From an uncultured Prochlorococcus sp. (GTDB lineage: Bacteria; Cyanobacteriota; Cyanobacteriia; PCC-6307; Cyanobiaceae): a stretch of DNA of 57,647 bases. Below the pieces are notes generated by a model, which saw only the letters and a list, made by a program, of their open reading frames with translations, did no database searches and was not told the DNA's origin. The DNA is taken from the NCBI RefSeq assembly GCF_902522795.1, contig NZ_CABYWZ010000009.1, positions 1 to 57,647 of the forward strand, given 5' to 3'. A program made the translations under genes and the position numbers. This document shows positions 46,834 through 53,871 of the stretch, piece by piece. Each line of letters opens with the position of its first letter. Within the stretch, counting starts at the first letter, position 1.

Positions 46834-47274
46834 TTAATCTTTAATACTCAAATATCCAATGATTCCTTCAAGAGCTAAGGAATAACTTGATATACCGAAT
46901 CCACTTATAATTCCTACAGCTTTATCTGTAAGAAAAGATTCTTTACGAAAATCTTCTCTACTGAAAATATTTGAAATATGTAACTCTACAAAAGGAATTT
47001 TTGATCCAATTAAAGCATCACGAATTGAAATCGAGGTATGAGTAAAAGCGCCAGCATTTATAAGAATGCCCTGTATACTTTTTACAGAATCCTGAATTTT
47101 ATCTACTATTTCTCCTTCGTGATTACTTTGAAAACATTCAAGATTAATACTTTTTTCTTTAGCAACTTTAGTTAAATCTTTTTCTATATCACTCAATGTT
47201 TTATTACCATAAATTTCAGGTTCTCTAGTACCCAAAAGATTTAGATTTGGTCCATTTATCAATAAAATATTCAT
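46834..47274 (-). CDS. aroQ: 3-Dehydroquinate dehydratase, type II
   Basis: Third step of the shikimate pathway. The type II enzyme starts [20 protein letters not shown], so ATG 47274 is chosen; upstream in-frame codons would add 22 hydrophobic residues foreign to the family. Signature parts are PEIYG with the catalytic Tyr, [26 protein letters not shown] and VELHISNIF. The product is about 146 residues. It abuts miaE. The tRNA pair and the integrative island begin just upstream on the other strand. Confidence 0.95.
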   Translation of the reverse strand: MNILLINGPNLNLLGTREPEIYGNKTLSDIEKDLTKVAKEKSINLECFQSNHEGEIVDKIQDSVKSIQGILINAGAFTHTSISIRDALIGSKIPFVELHISNIFSREDFRKESFLTDKAVGIISGFGISSYSLALEGIIGYLSIKD

Positions 47275-47376
47275 CAGCAATAAAGTCTTTTCTTTATAAA
47301 TGCTATCTAGAAAGAAACAAAAAAACCAAAACAATTTCACACAAAGTGTCCATTAACTGATAAGTTCAAATAGTGG

Positions 47377-47458
47377 GGGTCGGTGCCCGAGTGGTTAAAG
47401 GGGGCGGACTGTAAATCCGCTGGCTCTGCCTACGTTGGTTCAAATCCAACCCGGCCCA
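47377..47458 (+). tRNA. tRNA-Tyr (anticodon GTA)
   Basis: An 82-nt type II tRNA with a long variable arm. The acceptor GGGTCGG pairs with CCGGCCC (one T-G pair), with A as discriminator base. The anticodon stem GCGGA-CT-GTA-AA-TCCGC places the anticodon at 47411-47413. The T arm GTTGG-TTCAAAT-CCAAC is perfect. The 3' CCA is not encoded. It is followed after 10 bases by tRNA-Thr. Confidence 0.97.
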
Positions 47459-47468
47459 CTTTAAAATT

Positions 47469-47540
<72 letters not shown>

Positions 47541-47609
47541 TACCCAAAAGCCGAACTACCGCAAAGGTTTTAAAGAATTTAGAGAGAAGAAAATATACAC
47601 TCCACTTCA

Positions 47610-47677
47610 AGTACTTATAAGTGAATATATGGACATATTGGGTAAATCGCACTAATATTCGCACTAATAGCACTAAT
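47610..47677 (+). repeat. Iterated GCACTAAT sites before the integrase start
   Basis: The octamer GCACTAAT occurs at 47649-47656, 47661-47668 and 47670-47677, the last ending 3 bases before the integrase ATG. A fourth copy lies inside the gene at 47733-47740. Just upstream is AGTACTTATAAG (47610-47621), with the palindrome ACTTATAAGT. These look like binding sites for the integrase or its regulator. Confidence 0.55.
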
Positions 47678-47680
47678 TAA

Positions 47681-49042
47681 ATGGCCAGTATTAGCAATGG
47701 TTCTTGGGAAACAGACTTAAGAGATTCCGTTCGCACTAATTTTGGGCAAGGATGGCTTGTAAATGGCGAGACAAGTGGCAAGACTAAAATCCTATATGTT
47801 TACAACGAAGGGCTTGGTAAAGCCAACAAAAGAACCTCTGTGACACTTCCTATTAAATGGAAGAAATCTTCTGGTATAGATGTCCTCAATGCAATTAAAT
47901 TTATAAAACCTTTAGTAGTTAAAGAAAACCTTCCACTTAGTGATGCTGGTAGAAGATGGAAGTCTCAATTTATTGGGGATGATATAACAGCACCTAATAA
48001 AGCATGGCAAGATTTTCTAATAGTTCCACCAAAACATTTCTATCCACAAAAAGAATACGATAAGGTTTTTAAAGAATATGAGGCAAAATTAAAGGCCACA
48101 AAAGTTGACCAATTTTTGGCTACTAAAAGACCACTTTCAAGCGGAACAGAGAAAAAATACTTCACAAGGATTCAAATATTTTTAGAGGTAATGAATAAGA
48201 GGCCAGCACCTAATACAGGTACAGAATTAATAAAATTATGTGCTGCAAAATTAGGGGAAAATATCACCCCAGATCAGAAAAAAAGATATCTAGATACTTG
48301 GTGCGACATATTAACTTATGGCATCAAAAGACATTCAATGAATGATAAAAGATGGCAACCTCCAGAAGATGACTACAGAAAAGAATTAAAAGGCGTTTCT
48401 AAAAAATCTAAAAAATCCTCATTAACTCCTTATGTAAAAGAAAGTGATTTATTGAGATTATTGGATGATCTTGAATCAAGTGACCCTGAGATGTTTTTAG
48501 CTACAGGATTAATATCAATTTTTGGTTTAAGACTATCTGAACTTGCAGAACTTGAAGTCAGAGGTGGGAAGTTATATGTAGGCCATATAAAAAATAATTT
48601 AAATACGACTAACCAAGATAGAGACTCAAGAAGAGTATTTGCTATGGACTTAACTGATAAACCTAATTTAGGTAATAAATTAATTAGCTTATTAGATTCA
48701 GAATTAGTAAAACTACCAGCAACAGTATTAAAACAAATTAGTTTAGTACAGGACAAAAATAGTTATGCCGAAGTAGGCAAAGCATTTACTAAAAAATTAA
48801 AAAAACATCCAATTTGGAAAGAAATTGAAAAGACTAATTCTGATATAACTCCATATAGTCTCAGGCATAGATTTGCCCATCAATGTCATACAGGTTCTAG
48901 GTATCTAATATCTATTAAAGACGCAGCCGAGGCAATGGGTCACACAGTTGATGTTCACAATGGAAGTTACGCAAGTTATACAGATGAAATGAGTGTTGAA
49001 AGAGCCTTTGATCTACATAACAAAGAGAGGATTACATTATGA
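47681..49042 (+). CDS. int: Tyrosine recombinase (island integrase)
   Basis: Site-specific recombinase of 453 residues, likely integrating the element at tRNA-Thr. The N-terminal about 240 residues hold SAM-like DNA-binding parts (ending around SLTPYVKESDLLRLL). The catalytic domain has Arg284 in FGLRLSELAELE, the box II variant PYSLRHRFAHQ (Arg395), Gly420-His421 and the nucleophile Tyr430 or Tyr433 in GSYASYTDE. The first histidine of HxLR is replaced by tyrosine, a tolerated variant. Related recombinases anchor Prochlorococcus tycheposons. It is intact and so potentially active. Confidence 0.9.
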   Translation: MASISNGSWETDLRDSVRTNFGQGWLVNGETSGKTKILYVYNEGLGKANKRTSVTLPIKWKKSSGIDVLNAIKFIKPLVVKENLPLSDAGRRWKSQFIGDDITAPNKAWQDFLIVPPKHFYPQKEYDKVFKEYEAKLKATKVDQFLATKRPLSSGTEKKYFTRIQIFLEVMNKRPAPNTGTELIKLCAAKLGENITPDQKKRYLDTWCDILTYGIKRHSMNDKRWQPPEDDYRKELKGVSKKSKKSSLTPYVKESDLLRLLDDLESSDPEMFLATGLISIFGLRLSELAELEVRGGKLYVGHIKNNLNTTNQDRDSRRVFAMDLTDKPNLGNKLISLLDSELVKLPATVLKQISLVQDKNSYAEVGKAFTKKLKKHPIWKEIEKTNSDITPYSLRHRFAHQCHTGSRYLISIKDAAEAMGHTVDVHNGSYASYTDEMSVERAFDLHNKERITL

Positions 49043-49238
49043 AAATTAAATATTTCGAATGTATAACTTAGTACTTATAAGAACTGATAAACGAGGCTAT
49101 ATTTGTACCAACTGATGAACAACTACGGGAGACTCTGATCTTCAAATAGGTTCTGAATTACTTGTATAAACCTTTGGCAAGGTGGATAGACGAGGTCAGG
49201 GTTGCTGTTACTACTAACAACAATTCTCCAGAATTAAT
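49043..49238 (+). other. Non-coding stretch between integrase and small gene, with repeats
   Basis: No convincing frame is seen in these 196 bases. They contain a second AGTACTTATAAG (49070-49081), two copies of GATARACGAGG (49086-49096 and 49185-49195), and a short CCTT-TGGC-AAGG hairpin (about 49171-49182). The stretch could hold recombinase arm sites or a small RNA. It is not a tRNA. Confidence 0.35.
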
Positions 49239-49427
49239 ATGGCTAAAAGTCGCTTTAATAGAAAATACAATGTTTCCGTAAGGAAGCGTTCCAATGATGA
49301 TGCTAAATCAACTGCGGATTTTATTGAAGCAGCTGACCATATTAATAAAGGCCATGACCTATCTACGGCTACGCCAATGTTGAAGCATGGTTTTAAGAAT
49401 CGTTTTAGGAAAGACAGCGACAGCTAA
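49239..49427 (+). CDS. Small basic hypothetical protein of the island (62 aa)
   Basis: An ATG-started, 62-codon gene between the integrase and the Xis-like gene. The product is strongly basic at both ends (AKSRFNRKYNVSVRKRSNDD and FKNRFRKDSDS) with a short acidic helical middle (STADFIEAADHINKGHD). No membrane segment is seen. The basic nature suggests nucleic-acid or ribosome contact, which is inference. The spacing to the Xis-like gene (24 bases) suggests co-transcription. I do not recognise the family. Confidence 0.6.
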   Translation: MAKSRFNRKYNVSVRKRSNDDAKSTADFIEAADHINKGHDLSTATPMLKHGFKNRFRKDSDS

Positions 49428-49451
49428 GTAATATTTCATTCAAGGTAAAAA

Positions 49452-49706
49452 ATGACAACTGAAGAGAGATGGCTTAAAACAAGTGACGCAGCCTACTGGT
49501 TAGGAGTTAGCCAATGGTACTTAAAGCAATGTAGAGATTGCTATGAAGATGGCTTTTTAATAGAAAGAGAACATTACATTCTTGGGGCTAGTAGAACAGC
49601 ACCTATTAAATGGAATGTTAATGCTGTACTAGATGCTTTTCATTACAGAGGAAAGTTCGTTCGGGCTGCGGATAAAGCCCTAAAAGAAGCTAGAAAAGGT
49701 AAATAA
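49452..49706 (+). CDS. Excisionase-like helix-turn-helix protein
   Basis: An 84-residue DNA-binding protein resembling the Xis-like winged helix proteins of picocyanobacterial mobile elements and cyanophages. It starts with TEERWLKTSDAAYWLGVSQWYLKQCRD (a MerR/Xis-type turn), then LGASRTAPIKWNVNAVLDAF. In such elements it would act as recombination directionality factor with the nearby integrase or as repressor of it. This is inferred from size, fold and position. A stem-loop lies 20 to 44 bases after its stop. Confidence 0.75.
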   Translation: MTTEERWLKTSDAAYWLGVSQWYLKQCRDCYEDGFLIEREHYILGASRTAPIKWNVNAVLDAFHYRGKFVRAADKALKEARKGK

Positions 49707-49725
49707 TATATGTTAAATAATATAA

Positions 49726-49750
49726 ACCCCTCCCTCATCTAGGGAGTGGT
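49726..49750 (+). terminator. Stem-loop after the Xis-like gene
   Basis: ACCCCTCCCT pairs with AGGGAGTGGT across a 5-base loop, a 10-base stem with one C-T mismatch. No proper T-run follows (TATCTCTTTAATCC), so it is either a weak terminator or an element of island structure. It ends the integrase, small gene and Xis-like block. A second perfect stem, CTTCTGA-TCTT-TCAGAAG, lies at 49780-49797. Confidence 0.45.
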
Positions 49751-49822
49751 TATCTCTTTAATCCTTTGATATGCATTTTCTTCTGATCTTTCAGAAGCAA
49801 AATAGTGCGATAACTAGTGCAT

Positions 49823-49839
49823 TATTGACAATTAATCTA
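49823..49839 (+). repeat. Repeat copy 4, degenerate (TTGACA...AATCTA)
   Basis: TATTGACAATTAATCTA, continued as AAATAA, resembles the repeats at 51098, 51447 and 51798. Its downstream part (GGCAATTAGCTCCTTTTT) matches the one after copy 2 (GCATTTAGCTCCTT) at the same distance from TTGACA. It precedes the cupredoxin gene by 60 bases. Confidence 0.5.
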
Positions 49840-49899
49840 AAATAAGAGGCAATTAGCTCCTTTTTTTTTTTAATATGTTTATATAAATTCCTTAAGTTT

Positions 49900-50304
49900 A
49901 TGCGTTCACTTTTATTATTGCCTTTGCTTTTAGGTTTTTCATTTCCAGCGAATGCAAAGTCAGAGACTTACTTTATTGATGTTTCAGCAGAAAGTATAGA
50001 AAACTATATTCTTAGTGGTAAAGATAAAAATGGATCTGTAAGTGGGAATGATCCTACAGTTACTGTTAATAAAGGAGATACTATTGTTTTTAATGTTGAT
50101 GCGTTTAGTCATCCGTTTTATATAAAGACTGAATTTTCTCGTGGAGGCGGTGATCAAGTAACCAAAGGGACATTATCAGGTACCCCTGGAACTCAAGATG
50201 GAAAACTATCATGGAACACAACGGGTGTATCAGCTGGGAAATACTATTATGTTTGTTCTCCTCATGCACCTTTTGGGATGGGAGGCTCAATTATTGTTGA
50301 ATAA
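49900..50304 (+). CDS. Exported cupredoxin (plastocyanin-like copper protein)
   Basis: A 134-residue periplasmic or lumenal protein. The signal peptide is MRSLLLLPLLLGFSFPANA (1-19). The mature domain has the type 1 copper ligands: His71 in FSHPFYI, Cys119, His122 and Met127 in YYVCSPHAPFGMGG. The C-x2-H-x4-M spacing and the C-terminal strand match the blue copper fold. Electron transfer or copper binding is expected. It lies in the integrative island and is not the core plastocyanin petE, whose sequence differs at the ligand loop. The PDZ gene follows 4 bases later. Confidence 0.78.
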   Translation: MRSLLLLPLLLGFSFPANAKSETYFIDVSAESIENYILSGKDKNGSVSGNDPTVTVNKGDTIVFNVDAFSHPFYIKTEFSRGGGDQVTKGTLSGTPGTQDGKLSWNTTGVSAGKYYYVCSPHAPFGMGGSIIVE

Positions 50305-50308
50305 ATAA

Positions 50309-50878
50309 ATGAAACGCTTACTACTCCCATTACTAGCTGCCCTCGCTTTACCAACTGCTGTTAATGCTGAAATATCTGATGAATTACATAAAAAATGTTT
50401 AGAAGCACGAGATTATGCAGGATGTGTGAAAACTAATAAAAAACTATCTCATAAAAAAGATAAGGAAATATCAGGGATTGGAATAAGGCTTTTTCTCAAT
50501 AGTGACACTGCTGAATTAACTATTCAATCTGTAATAAATGATTCACCTGCTGCTTCAGCTGACATTAAACCAAATGATGTAATCATAAAAATAGATGGCA
50601 AATCAACTAAAGGAATGGGTATAAATGAAGCTGTTTCTCTCATAAAAGGACCAAAAGATAAGCCAATTAAATTAGTTTTATCAAGAATTAATGAGGCAGG
50701 TAAAAAGGAAAAAATAAATGTTCGATTAGTAAGAGATACTTTTAAAGTCTCAACAAAAGACTATTTATATGAAGGTGATTTAAGGAGGCAATTAGAGTTT
50801 TTCTTTCCAGAAAATATAAAACAGATTTTTCCAGAAAATGATTCTTCGTCAAAGCTCAAAAAAGGAACTTCAATTTAA
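50309..50878 (+). CDS. Exported PDZ-domain protein
   Basis: A 189-residue secreted protein. The signal peptide (1-20) ends in VNA-E. Next comes a short cysteine region (LHKKCLEARDYAGCVKTN, Cys30 and Cys39, likely a disulfide). Then comes a PDZ domain (about 50-145) with the carboxylate loop GIGIRL (56-61) and NDVIIKIDGKS. There is no protease domain, so it is an adaptor rather than a DegP-type enzyme. It lies 4 bases after the cupredoxin stop and 8 bases before the next small gene, so the three are co-transcribed. Its signal peptide resembles that of the last gene in the window. Confidence 0.78.
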   Translation: MKRLLLPLLAALALPTAVNAEISDELHKKCLEARDYAGCVKTNKKLSHKKDKEISGIGIRLFLNSDTAELTIQSVINDSPAASADIKPNDVIIKIDGKSTKGMGINEAVSLIKGPKDKPIKLVLSRINEAGKKEKINVRLVRDTFKVSTKDYLYEGDLRRQLEFFFPENIKQIFPENDSSSKLKKGTSI

Positions 50879-50886
50879 ATTTCTGA

Positions 50887-51099
50887 ATGAAACGCATACT
50901 CCTAGTTGAACTTTTATTAGTTTTAATTACCATAATTTATGTTTCTCTAAACCCAATTTCAAGAATTTATATTGCTGATTATTTAGAAAAGATATCCTTA
51001 TTTTTATTTAAAACAGTAAGTGAAGAAGATTTAAATAAGTGGTATGAGAAAAGAGATAAGTATGAATTACTTGAGAAATTAGGAGGAACTGCTTATTGA
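50887..51099 (+). CDS. Small single-helix membrane protein (70 aa)
   Basis: An N-terminal signal-like helix (RILLVELLLVLITIIYVSLNP, about 3-23) is followed by a charged soluble tail ending EKLGGTAY. It probably anchors the tail outside the cytoplasm. The arrangement (IIYVSLNPISRIYIADYLEKISLFLFKTV then W) resembles the minus-strand protein at 51488-51745, suggesting paralogues. The stop overlaps the start of repeat copy 1. The family is not named. Confidence 0.6.
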   Translation: MKRILLVELLLVLITIIYVSLNPISRIYIADYLEKISLFLFKTVSEEDLNKWYEKRDKYELLEKLGGTAY

Positions 51100-51114
51100 T
51101 TGACAGTCGATCTA
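51098..51114 (+). repeat. Repeat copy 1, GATTGACAGTCGATCTA
   Basis: This 17-base sequence is identical to copy 2 at 51447-51463. It is a near palindrome (GATTGAC-A-GTCGATC, one mismatch). It begins inside the stop codon of the preceding gene and lies 44 bases before the ATG of the next. A GAGAG-GGATAAAA-CTCTC stem-loop with a T-run (about 51119-51142) follows, just ahead of that ATG. Confidence 0.75.
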
Positions 51115-51143
51115 AACTGAGAGGGATAAAACTCTCTTTTTTT

Positions 51144-51452
51144 ATGACTGCTCAAAATTTTATGAATGTTGTTCGATTTAAATTAAAATCTGATTGTGTA
51201 GATAAGTATTTCGAAGTAATAGATAAAACAAGTTTTGAGGGAATGACTCAAAGATATATCGCTAAAACTGGAGATTATGATTACTGTTTTGTTGGGATCT
51301 GGAAAAGTGCAGAAGCTATTTCAGCTCAAAGACCAGCTATGATTGCTCACCTTGATGAGGTTAGAGGATTTATGGAAGAGTTGTCTCCAGAACTTGGAGT
51401 TACTGACCCTGTTTCAGGAAATATTGTTTCTAAAGTTGGATATCACGATTGA
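51144..51452 (+). CDS. Small alpha/beta-barrel (antibiotic-monooxygenase-like) protein
   Basis: A 102-residue soluble protein with the pattern of dimeric ferredoxin-like barrels: strand FMNVVRFKLK, helix KYFEVIDKT, then YIAKTGDYDYCFVGIWKSAEA. ATG 51144 is chosen because upstream codons run through repeat copy 1 and a stem-loop. It is flanked by identical 17-base repeats at both ends, as if it were one movable unit of about 350 bases. The stop overlaps copy 2. No catalytic residue can be named. Confidence 0.68.
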   Translation: MTAQNFMNVVRFKLKSDCVDKYFEVIDKTSFEGMTQRYIAKTGDYDYCFVGIWKSAEAISAQRPAMIAHLDEVRGFMEELSPELGVTDPVSGNIVSKVGYHD

Positions 51453-51463
51453 CAGTCGATCTA
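51447..51463 (+). repeat. Repeat copy 2, GATTGACAGTCGATCTA
   Basis: Identical over 17 bases to copy 1. The stop codon TGA of the barrel-protein gene lies inside it. No plus-strand gene follows; instead the minus-strand gene 51488-51745 ends nearby. Downstream GCATTTAGCTCCTT matches the sequence after copy 4 at the same spacing. Confidence 0.75.
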
Positions 51464-51487
51464 CCATAATTAGCATTTAGCTCCTTC

Positions 51488-51745
51488 TCAACCTCTTTGA
51501 GTTCCTCTCAATAATTCTCGTAATTTTAACCTAAGACTAAAAATGAAATCAGGTTCAGAAAACCAACTATCTTTATCTGTTATTTCTACAGTTTCGTTTA
51601 AAAATTTAGCGGAAGAAGTCAAAGAATTTGCAATAATTACTTTTGATTTTGGACTTGAGTAAATAAATCCAATAATTAACACAATTAAAAATATGGACCC
51701 TTTAACTTTAAGTGATTTAATAAATTCTTTTTTTAAGTAACCCAA
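51488..51745 (-). CDS. Small single-helix membrane protein (85 aa), opposite strand
   Basis: After a basic N-terminus (MGYLKKEFIKSLKVKG) comes one hydrophobic helix (SIFLIVLIIGFIYSS, about 17-31). A mainly charged tail follows with IIANSLTSSAKFLNETV and a tryptophan in DSWFSEPDF. The layout matches the plus-strand protein at 50887-51099 (hydrophobic helix, IYxS, P, S, IA, L, then FL and W). It is the only minus-strand gene among the small cargo genes and lies between repeat copies 2 and 3. Function unknown. Confidence 0.55.
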   Translation of the reverse strand: MGYLKKEFIKSLKVKGSIFLIVLIIGFIYSSPKSKVIIANSLTSSAKFLNETVEITDKDSWFSEPDFIFSLRLKLRELLRGTQRG

Positions 51746-51797
51746 AATAATTTAAAAATTAAATTTATTTTAGGAGTTGATATTTAAAGACAGATTA

Positions 51798-51814
51798 AAT
51801 TGACAGTCAATCTA
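51798..51814 (+). repeat. Repeat copy 3, perfect palindrome core TTGAC-A-GTCAA
   Basis: AATTGACAGTCAATCTA contains the perfect 11-base palindrome TTGACAGTCAA and continues as AAATAA, matching copy 4. It lies 43 bases (from TTGACA) before the ATG of a 55-residue ORF, nearly the same distance as in copy 1. Confidence 0.7.
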
Positions 51815-51842
51815 AAATAAAAAAAGTAATAAGTTTTTATAA

Positions 51843-52010
51843 ATGAGTAAATTTTCCTCTCAGGAAATAGAAAGTCAATACAACTTGATAAAAACGCTTT
51901 TATCTAATCCTGAAAAGTATAAAGATGCGATAGATGCAGTTAAAAAAGATATTACTTATATGCCACTAGAACTAAAGAAAAAACTTGAAGAAGAAAATAT
52001 TACTTTATAA
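51843..52010 (+). CDS. Short ORF, 55-residue soluble protein
   Basis: ATG 51843 to TAA 52010, 55 codons. The product is soluble and helical (SSQEIESQYNLIKTLLSNPE, KYKDAIDAVKKDI, PLELKKKLEEENITL), charged and without a signal peptide. It stands 43 bases behind repeat copy 3, in the same geometry as the barrel gene behind copy 1. Its last 11 bases overlap the convergent acr3 gene. I do not recognise the family, but the composition and promoter-like spacing support coding. Confidence 0.6.
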   Translation: MSKFSSQEIESQYNLIKTLLSNPEKYKDAIDAVKKDITYMPLELKKKLEEENITL

Positions 52011-53010
52011 ATAATATTTTGGAAGACTTAGAAATATTTACTAAATAAAGCATCAAAGGAACTTCTACTAGTACCCCAACTATGGTAGCCAAAGCAGCTC
52101 CTGAATTAATACCAAAAAGAGTTATCGATACAGCTACTGCAAGTTCAAAAAAGTTTGAAGCGGCTATAATCGAGCCTGGACAGGAAATAGAATACTTTTG
52201 CCTAAAAAACTTCATTGAAAAAGCAGTTAAATAAAAAATAAAAAGAGTCTGAATTATTAATGGAATTGAAATTAAGATTATATGAATAGGATTTTGTAAT
52301 ATAGATTTTGATTGAACAAAGAATAATAAAAAGACTGTAAGAATTAAAAAAAACAACGAATAACTTTTACTTTTATTCAAAATACTTTTTATTCTTTTTT
52401 CGCTATAGATTTTATTTTTTAAAAATATTGCTAGAAAAAGTGGTACCAAAATAAAGATTATTACAGAACCGAAAACAGTATCTAACGGGATATCTATACT
52501 GTTAAATCCTAAAAGAATTTTTGACAACAATGGAAAGGCTAAAATTAATATTAGATCATTAATAGCTACTTGTATTAAAGTAAATAAAGGATCGCCTTTA
52601 GCAAGATTACTCCAGACAAAAACCATTGCTGTACATGGCGCTATTCCTAATAGAATCATTCCAGAAACATATTCTTTAGCAAGTACAGGATCTATCAAAT
52701 TACCATATAAAAAATATAAAAAAGAGGCTGCAATGATTGCCATTGAAACTGGTTTTATTAACCAATTAATAAAAAGGACAATAGAAAATCCTTTAATCTT
52801 ATATTTCAAATTTATTATTGACTTGAAATCTATTGATAACATCATTGGGAAAATCATTCCCCAGATAAGAATTGCTATTGGAAGATTAATTCTTGAGAGT
52901 TCTAATCCGCCTATAAATTGAGATAAATTAGGAAATAAATAACCGGATAAAGATCCAATACACATTGCTAAGAAAACCCAAACACTTAGATATCTATCAG
53001 AAAATTGCAT
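52000..53010 (-). CDS. acr3: Arsenite efflux permease Acr3
   Basis: A ten-helix bile/arsenite/riboflavin transporter-superfamily protein (336 residues) that exports As(III). Signature: INWLIKP in an early loop, GIAPCTAMVFVWSNLAKGDP with the essential cysteine Cys126 in the fourth helix, and IIAASNFFELAVAV near the C-terminus. It is the last gene of a five-gene run after phnE2, 45 bases away, so arsenite export is tied to phosphorus-acquisition expression. No arsenate reductase is in the window. Confidence 0.93.
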   Translation of the reverse strand: MQFSDRYLSVWVFLAMCIGSLSGYLFPNLSQFIGGLELSRINLPIAILIWGMIFPMMLSIDFKSIINLKYKIKGFSIVLFINWLIKPVSMAIIAASFLYFLYGNLIDPVLAKEYVSGMILLGIAPCTAMVFVWSNLAKGDPLFTLIQVAINDLILILAFPLLSKILLGFNSIDIPLDTVFGSVIIFILVPLFLAIFLKNKIYSEKRIKSILNKSKSYSLFFLILTVFLLFFVQSKSILQNPIHIILISIPLIIQTLFIFYLTAFSMKFFRQKYSISCPGSIIAASNFFELAVAVSITLFGINSGAALATIVGVLVEVPLMLYLVNISKSSKILFIK

Positions 53011-53055
53011 TTAATTTATCTTTACTTAACTATTCATACTAGTATTTAATTTAGT

Positions 53056-53871
53056 CTAAATAATAGCCTTTCTTATTTTTGCTGTAATCCATTCACTAAA
53101 AACTACTGCCACTACTATTGTTAATAAAATAACTGATACCTTAGCCCAAGCTAAGTCTCCTATTTGAGCATCTAATTCTATCCCTATACCTCCTGCTCCA
53201 ACTAAGCCAACAACAGTTGCTTCTCTTATATTTATATCCCACCTATAAATAGAAATACTCGTAAATGCTGGGAGAATTTGAGGCACTATGCCAAAGGTCA
53301 TAATTTGTGCTTTATTTGCCCCTGTTGCCTCAATAGCTTCAATTTGGTTTTCATCAATTTCCTCAATAGCTTCATAAAGTAATTTTCCACAAAATCCTAT
53401 CGATCTTAATCCTATAGCAATTATGCCAGCCAAGACTCCTGGACCGACAACTGCAACCAGAAGTAATGCCCAGATTACTGAATTAATTGATCTGCTTGAA
53501 ACTATGCAAAATAAGGCTAAAGGTCTTATAAACTTTTTACTCGGAGTAGTATTGTTTGCGGATAAAAAAGCTAATGGGATTGCAATTAAGGTTCCAATCG
53601 TTGTACCAATAGTCGCGATATTTAAAGTATCCCATATAGGTTTTATTAAAGTATAGAAATAATTAGTTTCTGGAGGAATCATCCTACCTAAAAGATCTAA
53701 AGCCTCATTATGTGAATCAAAAACATAAAACCAGATTGTATTACTACTAATCAAACCGAAACATAGGCTAAAAATTAAAGTTCCTAAAAACCAACAAAGC
53801 CAGTTTAGTAAATCTCTTTTTCGATCAAATTTTTTCCAGGTTTTGTAATCCTTTTGTTTTATAATTGGCAT
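53056..53871 (-). CDS. phnE: Phosphonate/phosphite ABC permease PhnE (second copy)
   Basis: Inner-membrane permease of 271 residues with about six helices. The EAA loop EAIEATGANKAQIMTFGIVPQILPAF contacts PhnC. Other PhnE marks are FLSANNTTPSKKF, SRSINSVIWALLLVAVVGPG and GLVGAGGIGIELDAQIGDL. Its start overlaps the stop of the first permease gene by one base, so the two are coupled. Two PhnE-type permeases in tandem are usual in Phn systems, and they would form a heterodimer. Confidence 0.9.
   Translation of the reverse strand: MPIIKQKDYKTWKKFDRKRDLLNWLCWFLGTLIFSLCFGLISSNTIWFYVFDSHNEALDLLGRMIPPETNYFYTLIKPIWDTLNIATIGTTIGTLIAIPLAFLSANNTTPSKKFIRPLALFCIVSSRSINSVIWALLLVAVVGPGVLAGIIAIGLRSIGFCGKLLYEAIEEIDENQIEAIEATGANKAQIMTFGIVPQILPAFTSISIYRWDINIREATVVGLVGAGGIGIELDAQIGDLAWAKVSVILLTIVVAVVFSEWITAKIRKAII

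Noticed and set aside
49825..51805. TTGACA in the repeat copies as plain -35 promoter boxes
   Set aside because: No consistent TATAAT-like box appears 16-19 bases downstream in the four copies, and the palindrome extends beyond TTGACA. It is kept only as one possibility.
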